From assembly GCA_020056545.1 (NCBI GenBank), contig JAGVHM010000089.1, forward strand, positions 1 to 6,182: a DNA stretch of 6,182 bases. Reading direction: 5' to 3'. The translations under genes and the position numbers were made by a program. The DNA is from a bacterium (lineage in GTDB: Bacteria > Desulfobacterota > Deferrimicrobia > Deferrimicrobiales > Deferrimicrobiaceae). Positions within the stretch are counted from its first letter, which is position 1, and each line of letters begins with the position of its first letter. The notes beneath the pieces are model-generated. The model did no database searches, was not told where the DNA came from, and saw nothing but the letters and a program-made list of their open reading frames with translations. Positions 1 through 5,509 of this stretch are shown here, piece after piece.

Positions 1-1
1 T

Positions 2-1174
2 CTGTGGGCGTTTTCCTTTCCGCTTTCCGCCTCCTCGTTCGCCCTCCGGGGGATGGACAAGGGGAGCCGGGTCCCGGACACGGAGTTCGTGGGGATTTCC
101 GCGCAGGGGGGGAAGCTCTCCTCATTCGCGGGCGAGAAGGGGCTGGTCCTCATCTACTGGGCGACGTGGAGTTCCCGCTCCCGGGACGTCCTGGTCTTCG
201 CGGAAAAAGAGCTTCGTCGCTACGAGAAACAGGGGATGAAGTTTCTGGCCGTCAACGCGGACCACCAGGAGATGAAGACAGAGGATGTCGCCGCGGTAAG
301 GGCGGCCGCATCGGAGATGGGGCTCACTTTCCCCGTGGTGCTCGACGCCGGGCTGAAAGGTTACAACGAGATAGGGGTCATCAGCGTTCCGACCACTATC
401 GTCCTGGACAATGCCCTGAAGATCGTCGACGCGTATCCGGGCTTCCCATCGGTCGCCAGGAACGACATACCCGACCGGATCGACGCCTTCCTCGGCATCG
501 TCAAGGAGAAGCCGGCAGAGAAGGCGCAGTACCTTCTCGAGCACACGCCGAAGAACCACGCGCTGCAATTCTACAACCTGGGCAAGCGGCTGTTCCTCTC
601 GGCCCGCTCGCCTTCGGGGGAACTGAAGGGGGTTCCCGACTCGGCGATCGATCGGCTCGACGAGGCGATCCGGCGCGACCCGGATTTCTTCCGTCCGTAT
701 CTGCTCAAGGCCATCATACTCGACATGGCCAGGGCGAACGGGCGCAGGGAGGCGGCGCTGCAGGAATTGAAGAAGAGGGACTTCCAGGAAGCGTACGAGC
801 GGCGGGTGCTGGGGTTCGGCTACCTGTACCTGGGCATGGATAACCAGGCGGACGATTGCTTCCGCCTCCTTCCCTCCCAGGTGGAGAACGATCCCGTCAT
901 GCTCTTCGGCGAGGCGGTTGCCGCGGCGCGGAGGAAGGACAGGCCGGCGGCGAAGAAGGCGCTGTCGGCGCTTGCAATGATTCCCGGGGCGAAAGAGGCG
1001 CTCGGGTTCGACCACGCTCCCCTTTTCGCGGAGTCGGGGGAACTTGCGACGGGGATGGAGAAGGCCCTGCGGGCCGCGCTAGATCGGCTGCTGGAGATCG
1101 AAAAGCCATCAGGGGGGGGTATGATCCTGCAAGGCGCGCCCGCCATGGCGCCTTCAGCCGGGGCGGGGAAGTAG
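2..1174 (+). CDS. Exported TlpA/redoxin-fold protein with TPR-like C-terminal half, CxxC lost (5' partial)
   Basis: The reading frame is open to the left edge. Codons 2-52, before the first ATG at 53, encode a hydrophobic stretch ending in SASSFALRG, which looks like the end of a signal peptide, so the true start probably lies outside the window and the product is exported. Numbering from the ATG at 53, residues 5-150 have TlpA/AhpC-like redoxin features: RVPDTEF near the start, the strand LVLIYWATW (31-39), and the cis-proline motif SVPTT with Pro113. The active site that should read WCxxC reads WSSRS (39-43). The only cysteine is Cys269, outside the domain, so classical disulfide exchange is not expected. 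Residues about 168-345 are helical and TPR-like (for example AIDRLDEAIRRDPDFF), suggesting a binding or scaffold role. The tail after 350 is Gly/Ala/Pro-rich and follows a run of eight G. It is convergent with the reductase gene. Fold confidence is high; function is unknown. Confidence 0.8.
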   Translation: MWAFSFPLSASSFALRGMDKGSRVPDTEFVGISAQGGKLSSFAGEKGLVLIYWATWSSRSRDVLVFAEKELRRYEKQGMKFLAVNADHQEMKTEDVAAVRAAASEMGLTFPVVLDAGLKGYNEIGVISVPTTIVLDNALKIVDAYPGFPSVARNDIPDRIDAFLGIVKEKPAEKAQYLLEHTPKNHALQFYNLGKRLFLSARSPSGELKGVPDSAIDRLDEAIRRDPDFFRPYLLKAIILDMARANGRREAALQELKKRDFQEAYERRVLGFGYLYLGMDNQADDCFRLLPSQVENDPVMLFGEAVAAARRKDRPAAKKALSALAMIPGAKEALGFDHAPLFAESGELATGMEKALRAALDRLLEIEKPSGGGMILQGAPAMAPSAGAGK

Positions 1175-1183
1175 GGGAGGGCG

Positions 1184-2152
1184 TTACCTGCCGATATCCC
1201 CGGTGAGTATATATTCCTTGGCCGAGTTGACAGCAGTGGCGGCCTCGCCGGAGCCCGCCGTGATCAGGAGCACCTTGCCGGGATAGGTGGCGATGTCTCC
1301 CGCCGCGTACACCCCCGGGAGGTTGGTTGACATGTCGGGCGCGACGGCGATCCCGCTTCCGACGATGTTCAGGCCCCATTCGCGGAACGGCTCCAGGTTG
1401 GTCAGCATCCCTATCGACAGGACGATCGCGTCGACGTCGATCTCCTCCTCCTTGCCGCTTCGCTCGTTCCATATCACGGCGCCCGTGACATGGTCCTCTC
1501 CGAGCACCGATTTCAGCGTGTAGTAGGGGAACATCACGCGGACGCGGGAGGCGAGCAGCCTGTCGACCATCGCCTCGTGCGCCTGGAACTTGTACATCCG
1601 GTGGACGAGGGTGATCTCGGCGGCGATCCCTTCCAGCGAAAGGGCCCAATCGACAGCGCTGTTTCCCCCGCCCACGATGAGGACCTTCTTCCCCCGGAGC
1701 GCCTCGAACGACTTCAGCCAGTAGTGGATCCCGTGCCCTTCCAGGTCGATCAGGTGCGGGATGTCAAGTTTCCGGGGGACGAAGGCGCCGGACCCCACCG
1801 AGATGATGACGGTCTGCGAATAATGCGCCCCGAGATTCGTCGTTATCTCGATTACCCGCTCCCCCAGGATGCGCAGCCCGGTGACCCGCTCGTGCGGGAC
1901 GACGGTGGGGCGGTACTGCATCGCCTGTTCCGTGAGAAGCCCGACCAGATCGGCGGCGACGATCTTCGGATGGCCGGCGACGTCGAAGATCTCCTTTTCC
2001 GGGTACATTGAGATGAGGCGCCCGCCGACCTGGGGGTACATCTCGATGAGCTTGGTCCTGCAGTCCCGCAGGCCGGCGTAATAGGTGGCGTACAGCCCCA
2101 CCGGCCCCGCGCCGACGATGGTGATATCGTACAATTCGCTCTGCAGCACCAT
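1184..2152 (-). CDS. Ferredoxin/flavodoxin--NADP+ reductase, thioredoxin-reductase-like (type 2, YumC-like)
   Basis: A flavoenzyme of 322 residues from the chosen ATG, expected to move electrons between NAD(P)H and ferredoxin or flavodoxin in the cytoplasm. Visible: N-terminal FAD site GAGPVGL (14-20); MYPEKEIFDVAG (49-60), a stretch typical of this subfamily; pyridine-nucleotide site GGGNSAVDWAL (161-171); and the second FAD motif YAAGDI with Asp286. The redox CxxC of true thioredoxin reductases is absent, which supports FNR rather than TrxR. The usual NADPH-phosphate motif HRRxxFRA reads HRMYKFQA (184-191), so cofactor preference may differ. The protein ends soon after AVNSAKEYI and lacks the C-terminal extension I recall in Bacillus YumC. 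The frame is open to ATGs at 2197 and 2215, but those lie in an 18-bp tandem repeat coding MGHPDS twice. ATG 2152 fits family N-termini best. None of the three has a clear Shine-Dalgarno. Confidence 0.88.
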   Translation of the reverse strand: MVLQSELYDITIVGAGPVGLYATYYAGLRDCRTKLIEMYPQVGGRLISMYPEKEIFDVAGHPKIVAADLVGLLTEQAMQYRPTVVPHERVTGLRILGERVIEITTNLGAHYSQTVIISVGSGAFVPRKLDIPHLIDLEGHGIHYWLKSFEALRGKKVLIVGGGNSAVDWALSLEGIAAEITLVHRMYKFQAHEAMVDRLLASRVRVMFPYYTLKSVLGEDHVTGAVIWNERSGKEEEIDVDAIVLSIGMLTNLEPFREWGLNIVGSGIAVAPDMSTNLPGVYAAGDIATYPGKVLLITAGSGEAATAVNSAKEYILTGDIGR

Positions 2153-2180
2153 GTTATTCAATATATCAGATCGCCTGCGG

Positions 2181-2216
2181 GAATCCGGGTGCCCCATTGA
2201 ATCCGGGTGCCCCATT
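2181..2216. repeat. Perfect 18-bp tandem duplication (2 copies)
   Basis: The unit GAATCCGGGTGCCCCATT occurs twice without a gap or mismatch, at 2181-2198 and 2199-2216. It lies in the divergent region between the reductase and the nitronate monooxygenase-like gene. On the minus strand each copy carries an ATG, and because 18 is a multiple of 3 the pair stays in frame with the reductase (MGHPDS twice). It could be slipped-strand duplication, a direct-repeat binding site, or the remnant of a small mobile repeat. The sequence alone does not decide. Confidence 0.9.
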
Positions 2217-2245
2217 TGCCGGGACGGTGCCGGCCGGCATATGAT
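2216..2245 (+). promoter_or_regulatory. Candidate sigma-70-type promoter for the nitronate monooxygenase-like gene
   Basis: A -35-like TTGCCG (2216-2221, 4 of 6 matches to TTGACA) and a -10-like TATGAT (2240-2245, 5 of 6 matches to TATAAT) are separated by 18 bp. They lie 35 bp upstream of the ATG at 2280, and the area is locally AT-richer than its surroundings. The -35 overlaps the last base of the tandem repeat. This is a match by eye only. Confidence 0.4.
2228..2239. promoter_or_regulatory. 12-bp perfect palindrome in promoter spacer, possible operator
   Basis: TGCCGGCCGGCA is a perfect inverted repeat lying entirely between the proposed -35 and -10 boxes, where a bound repressor would block RNA polymerase. 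GC-rich palindromes also arise by chance in such DNA, so an operator role is inference. Confidence 0.3.
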
Positions 2246-2279
2246 ATAGTCCTACGGATTGTCTTAAGGAGAGTCGAAG

Positions 2280-3326
2280 ATGGAGTTGAAATACCTTCCC
2301 GCGGCATGGAAGCGGGGGACCGATTTCCTCGGCACCCGGTACGCGATCCTTTGCGGCGCGATGACATGGGTCTCCGAATCCAACCTCGTTTCGGCTATTT
2401 CGAACGAGGGCGGGTTCGGTGTCCTCGCCGCCGGGAACATGCCCCCCGAGCTGCTTGCAAAGGAAATCCAGGACACCCGGCGCAAGACGAAGTTCCCCTT
2501 CGGGGTGAACCTGATCACCGTCGCGCCGTCCTTCCGGGACCACATCGACATAGTGGTCCGGGAAAAGGCGCCGTTCGTCTTCTTCGCGGGGAGCATACCC
2601 TCGGGTAAGGACATCGAGCATGCCAAGGCCTCCGGGGCGAAGGTCCTCTGCTTCGCGCCGGTGCTGTCCCTGGCCAGGCGCCTCATCAAACAGGGAGCGG
2701 ACGCCCTGGTCATCGAAGGGAACGAAGCTGGAGGCCACATCGGGCCGGTCGCGACGTCCGTCCTGGCGCAGGAGTTCCTCCTGAACATCACCGAGGTCCC
2801 CATATTCGTGGCCGGAGGGATCGGCACCGGAGAGATGATCGCGCAGTACCTCGGGCTCGGCGCGGCGGGAGCGCAGCTGGGGACCCGGTTCGTCGTGGCG
2901 GAGGAGTGCATCGCACATCCCCGCTTCAAGGAGGCGTTCATCCGGGCCCAGGCGCGGGACGCCATGCCCACGGCGCAGTTCGATTCCTCGCTTCCGACGA
3001 TCCCCGTGCGCGCCATCGTGAACGAGGGGACGAAGGACTTCAACCGGCTCCAGCTCGAGTTGCTCGATAAGGTAAAATCGGGAGCGCTTCCCCGCGAGGA
3101 GGCCCAGATCAAGCTCGAGGAGTTCTGGATCGGGGCATTGCGTCGCGCCGTGGTGGACGGAGACGTCGAGCACGGATCGCTTATGGCGGGGCAGAGCGTC
3201 GCCTTCGTCAAGAAGGTCCAGCCCGTGCGCGAGATCATCGAGGACCTGGTGACCGCGGCCGAAAGAAAGCTCGCTGAAATGGCGAACGGTGGCCCCTGGG
3301 TCGCCGCCGGGACGGTTTGCCGATAA
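2280..3326 (+). CDS. Nitronate monooxygenase / 2-nitropropane dioxygenase family FMN enzyme
   Basis: A 348-residue TIM-barrel flavoprotein of the NMO/FabK superfamily, probably cytoplasmic. The N-terminus has the family pattern YAILCGAMTWVSE (21-33) and ISNEGGFGVLAAGNM (40-54). The core motif EGNEAGGHIG (146-155) contains His153, the position of the catalytic or flavin-proximal histidine in this family. The FMN-phosphate region follows as VAGGIGTGEM (177-186) and AAGAQLGTRF (195-204). Family members oxidise alkyl nitronates with O2 using FMN; the related FabK reduces enoyl-ACP with NAD(P)H. Motifs alone do not separate these, and no fatty-acid synthesis genes are adjacent, so NMO-like is the safer label. 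The start is supported by AAGGAG at 2266-2271, 8 nt before the ATG. The gene is divergent from the reductase and 49 bp upstream of the DUF47 gene in the same direction, so read-through is possible. Confidence 0.88.
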   Translation: MELKYLPAAWKRGTDFLGTRYAILCGAMTWVSESNLVSAISNEGGFGVLAAGNMPPELLAKEIQDTRRKTKFPFGVNLITVAPSFRDHIDIVVREKAPFVFFAGSIPSGKDIEHAKASGAKVLCFAPVLSLARRLIKQGADALVIEGNEAGGHIGPVATSVLAQEFLLNITEVPIFVAGGIGTGEMIAQYLGLGAAGAQLGTRFVVAEECIAHPRFKEAFIRAQARDAMPTAQFDSSLPTIPVRAIVNEGTKDFNRLQLELLDKVKSGALPREEAQIKLEEFWIGALRRAVVDGDVEHGSLMAGQSVAFVKKVQPVREIIEDLVTAAERKLAEMANGGPWVAAGTVCR

Positions 3327-3362
3327 ACGCGTTAGACGTATCCGATTATCCCCCTCGATCAG

Positions 3363-3368
3363 AAGGAG
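3363..3368 (+). promoter_or_regulatory. Ribosome binding site fixing the DUF47 start
   Basis: AAGGAG lies 7 nt before ATG 3376. The frame is open upstream to an ATG at 3289, inside the previous gene, but the extra 29 residues there are Arg/Pro-rich and unlike the family. This site sets the start at 3376. Confidence 0.8.
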
Positions 3369-3375
3369 CCGCTCC

Positions 3376-3993
3376 ATGTTCCGCATTCTTCCTACCGACC
3401 ATGCATTCTTCGACATGTTCGAGAAGGCGTCGCTGAATATCCAGGAGGGCGCCGAGATCCTCAAGGACCTGCTGGACAACTTCATTGACATCAAGGAAAA
3501 GGCCCGGCAGATAGAGGAGGTCGAGCACCGGGGAGACACCATCACGCACGACATCGTGAGAAAGCTGAACACGACCTTCATCACCCCCATCGATCGGGAG
3601 GATATCCTCGCGCTTGCATCCGCGCTCGACGACATCATCGACCTGATCCACGCGGCGGCCACGCGCATTGTCCTCTTCAAGATCACCGAATCGACCCCGC
3701 AGGCCAAGGAGCTGGGGTTCCTGATCCTGAAATCGGTCCGGGAGCTGAACAGGGGGATCTCCCTCATGGGAAGCAAGATGAACGAAGTATACGACCACTG
3801 CGTCGAGGTGAACTCGCTTGAGAACGAGGCGGACCGCGTCTGCCGGGACGCGATCGCCTACCTCTTCGAGCACGAGAAGGACCCTATAACCATCATCAAA
3901 TGGAAGGAGATATACGAAACGCTGGAGACGGCGACCGACCGCTGCGAGGATGCGGCCAACGTTCTCGAAGGAGTGGCGCTAAAGAATGCCTGA
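3376..3993 (+). CDS. DUF47 / PhoU-like Pit accessory protein
   Basis: A 205-residue, mostly helical, cysteine-poor protein of the DUF47 (PhoU_div, TIGR00153-type) family, at the usual family length and with no signal peptide or membrane segment. Acidic PhoU-like motifs recur: IEEVEHRGDTITHDI (46-60), LENEADRVCRDA (148-159) and a third, TATDRCEDAANV, near the C-terminus. In PhoU relatives such E/D clusters bind metal ions. The segment NTTFITPIDREDILALASAL (65-84) is highly characteristic of the family. Members are almost always encoded next to PiT phosphate permeases and are thought to modulate or assist them at the cytoplasmic face of the membrane. Here the stop codon overlaps the pit start by 8 nt, implying translational coupling. 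No Pho-box-like repeat was recognised in the 49-bp upstream gap. Confidence 0.92.
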   Translation: MFRILPTDHAFFDMFEKASLNIQEGAEILKDLLDNFIDIKEKARQIEEVEHRGDTITHDIVRKLNTTFITPIDREDILALASALDDIIDLIHAAATRIVLFKITESTPQAKELGFLILKSVRELNRGISLMGSKMNEVYDHCVEVNSLENEADRVCRDAIAYLFEHEKDPITIIKWKEIYETLETATDRCEDAANVLEGVALKNA

Positions 3994-4990
3994 GGGCTCC
4001 TTCGCGCTCCTGGCGCTGGTGGTCTTCGCCGCGCTGGCGTTCGACTTCATCAACGGGTTCCACGACACCGCAAACGCCATCGCCACCTGCATCTCCACGC
4101 GCGCCCTCTCGATCCGCAACGCCATCCTGATGGCCGCGGGCCTGAACTTCGTCGGGGCGCTGGTCTCGACGCACGTGGCCACGACGATCGGGAAGGGGAT
4201 CGTGGACCCTTCGAACGTAACGCAGGTAGTCGTCCTGTCGGCGCTCGTCGGGGCGATCTTCTGGGACCTCCTGACCTGGCACTACGGCATCCCCGCCTCC
4301 TCCTCCCACGCCATCATCGGCGGGCTCGTCGGGGCGGTGGTGGCGGACCGGGGCTTCGGCGTGCTGAAGTGGGACGGGCTGACGAAAATTCTCGCCGCCA
4401 TCGTCGTCTCGCCGCTGGTCGGCACGCTGGTCGCCTTCCTGATCATGGTCGCCATTTTCTGGATCTTCCGTGACTACCACCCTTCACCCTTGAACCGCGG
4501 ATTCCGGAAGCTGCAGATCGTGTCCGCCGCCTTCATGGCGTTCTCGCACGGCTCCAACGACGCCCAGAAATCGATGGGCGTCATCACGTTGGCCCTGGTA
4601 TCGTACGGCGCCCTCGCGACGTTTTACATCCCCACCTGGGTCATCCTGTCGTGCGCCGCCGCGATGGCCGCAGGCACGGCGATGGGTGGGTGGCGGATCA
4701 TCAAGACCGTCGGGACCGATTTCGTCAAGCTCGACCCGGTCCACGGCTTCTGCGCCGAGACCTCCTCGGCGGGCGTCATCCTGACCGCTTCCGCAATGGG
4801 AATACCGATCAGCACCACCCACGTCATCACCTCGGCGATTCTCGGCGTCGGACTCTCCCAGGGACACAGAAAGGTGAACTGGATGGTGGGCGCGCGGATC
4901 GTTTGGGCATGGGTGCTCACGATCCCCGCATCGGCGGCGGCCGGGTACCTTTCATATGACATTATCCGTCCGATTTTCCTGTCGCGGTAG
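3986..4990 (+). CDS. pit: PiT-family inorganic phosphate permease
   Basis: A 334-residue inner-membrane transporter, the usual length for compact bacterial PiT proteins, with roughly ten hydrophobic segments. Both halves of the internal duplication carry the family signature: DFINGFHDTANAIA (20-33) in the first and FSHGSNDAQKSMG (186-198) in the second, including the conserved Asn/Asp pairs needed for transport. Two other PiT features are GIPASSSHAIIGG and its second-half counterpart GIPISTTHVITSA. The central cytoplasmic loop (about FRDYHPSPLNRGFRKL) is short. Members take up metal-phosphate complexes or phosphate using the proton or sodium gradient, usually with low affinity and constitutively. 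The gene starts inside the DUF47 gene; AAGGAG at 3968-3973 is 12 nt upstream of the ATG, slightly long but usable with coupling. Substrate could also be sulfate in some relatives, but the DUF47 partner favours phosphate. Confidence 0.95.
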   Translation: MPEGSFALLALVVFAALAFDFINGFHDTANAIATCISTRALSIRNAILMAAGLNFVGALVSTHVATTIGKGIVDPSNVTQVVVLSALVGAIFWDLLTWHYGIPASSSHAIIGGLVGAVVADRGFGVLKWDGLTKILAAIVVSPLVGTLVAFLIMVAIFWIFRDYHPSPLNRGFRKLQIVSAAFMAFSHGSNDAQKSMGVITLALVSYGALATFYIPTWVILSCAAAMAAGTAMGGWRIIKTVGTDFVKLDPVHGFCAETSSAGVILTASAMGIPISTTHVITSAILGVGLSQGHRKVNWMVGARIVWAWVLTIPASAAAGYLSYDIIRPIFLSR

Positions 4991-5095
4991 ATAACCGCCG
5001 GCTGCTTCCCGCGGCCCCCGGCAATTCGTATTGGCGGGATTCCCCGCGTTCGGTTTACAGTAATATTTCCATAGGAGAGGCACGGAGGTGCGGCG
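4991..5095. other. Intergenic gap between pit and mce with weak stem-loops
   Basis: Two short inverted repeats are visible: GCCGG (4997-5001) with CCGGC (5018-5022), and GCGGG (5034-5038) with CCCGC (5043-5047) around a 4-nt loop. Neither is followed by a strong T run, so neither is a convincing intrinsic terminator. The AT-rich patch TTTACAGTAATATTTCC (5054-5070) may contain a promoter for mce, but no well-spaced -35/-10 pair stands out. Confidence 0.25.
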
Positions 5096-5509
5096 ATGAT
5101 ACGAAAGATACAGCACATCGGGGTGGCGGTCAGGAAGCTTGACGACGCGATCCCCTTCTATCGCGATGTCCTCGGCCTGGAGCTCGCGGGCATCGAGGAG
5201 GTCGCCGAGCAGAAGATCCGGGCTGCGGTGTTCCGTGTGGGGGAGAGCACCATCGAGGTGATGGAATCCACCTCGCCGGACGGCCCCGTCGGGAAGTTCC
5301 TCGATAAGAACGGGGAGGGGATCCATCACCTCTGCTTCATGGTGGACGATGCCGCCGCCGCGCTGTCCCGCGCGAAGGAGAAGGGGGCCCGGCTCATTGA
5401 CGAGACCCCCCGCGTCGGGGTGCACGGCATGAGGATCGGGTTCCTCCATCCGAAGTCCACGTTCGGAGTGCTGACCGAATTCGCCCAGGAAGGAGACGGG
5501 CACCAGTGA
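5096..5509 (+). CDS. mce: Methylmalonyl-CoA epimerase (VOC/glyoxalase superfamily)
   Basis: A 137-residue cytoplasmic enzyme interconverting (S)- and (R)-methylmalonyl-CoA between propionyl-CoA carboxylase or the decarboxylase and methylmalonyl-CoA mutase. Subfamily features: KIQHIGVAVRKLDDAIPFY (4-22), FYRDVLGLEL, SPDGPVGKFLDKNGEGIHHL (60-79), GARLIDETPR (97-106) and FLHPKSTFGVLTEF (116-129). VOC metal-ligand positions are present: His7, His78 (of GEGIHH) and Glu128, with Glu54 in the strand that gives the remaining ligand in relatives. Length is standard. GGAGGTG at 5084-5090, 5 nt before ATG 5096, is a strong Shine-Dalgarno. No mutase or carboxylase gene is in the window; the neighbours are a phosphate permease and a GH57 gene, an atypical setting. 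Other VOC enzymes such as lactoylglutathione lyase fit less well because the GEGIHH and LIDE-PR segments are epimerase-like. Confidence 0.92.
   Translation: MIRKIQHIGVAVRKLDDAIPFYRDVLGLELAGIEEVAEQKIRAAVFRVGESTIEVMESTSPDGPVGKFLDKNGEGIHHLCFMVDDAAAALSRAKEKGARLIDETPRVGVHGMRIGFLHPKSTFGVLTEFAQEGDGHQ
5490..5495 (+). promoter_or_regulatory. Ribosome binding site for the GTG-initiated GH57 gene
   Basis: AAGGAG lies inside the 3' end of mce, 10 nt before GTG 5506. Together with the GTGA stop/start overlap it supports the GTG as the real start. The next in-frame ATG is downstream of the essential HNHQP motif and cannot be used. Confidence 0.75.

Noticed and set aside
4..843. A 279-codon plus-strand frame overlapping the redoxin-TPR gene
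   Set aside because: Its translation is Arg/Gly/Pro-rich with no domain, while the overlapping frame has a coherent thioredoxin fold and signal-peptide end.
122..1015. A 297-codon minus-strand frame opposite the redoxin-TPR gene
   Set aside because: It is a shadow frame of biased composition without motifs or a plausible start context.
1163..1210. Search for a bidirectional terminator in the 9-bp convergent gap
   Set aside because: No stable inverted repeat with a T run is visible; the gap is simply very short.
2218..3316. An 11-bp direct repeat GCCGGGACGGT at 2218-2228 and 3306-3316, bracketing the NMO-like gene, considered as a mobile-element boundary
   Set aside because: Several matches of this length are expected by chance in 6 kb of GC-rich DNA, the flanks do not align well, and there is no transposase.
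3289..3375. Upstream extension of the DUF47 gene to ATG 3289
   Set aside because: The extra 29 residues are basic and non-family, overlap the previous gene, and ATG 3376 has a strong Shine-Dalgarno.
2166..3776. A 536-codon open frame on the minus strand opposite the NMO-like and DUF47 genes
   Set aside because: It is antisense to two genes with clear family motifs, its translation is Arg/Asp/Gly/His-rich with no recognisable domain, and long antisense frames are common in GC-rich DNA.
4997..5047. Short stems after pit considered as intrinsic terminators
   Set aside because: The stems are only 5 bp and lack a following U-rich tract; kept only as a low-confidence intergenic note.
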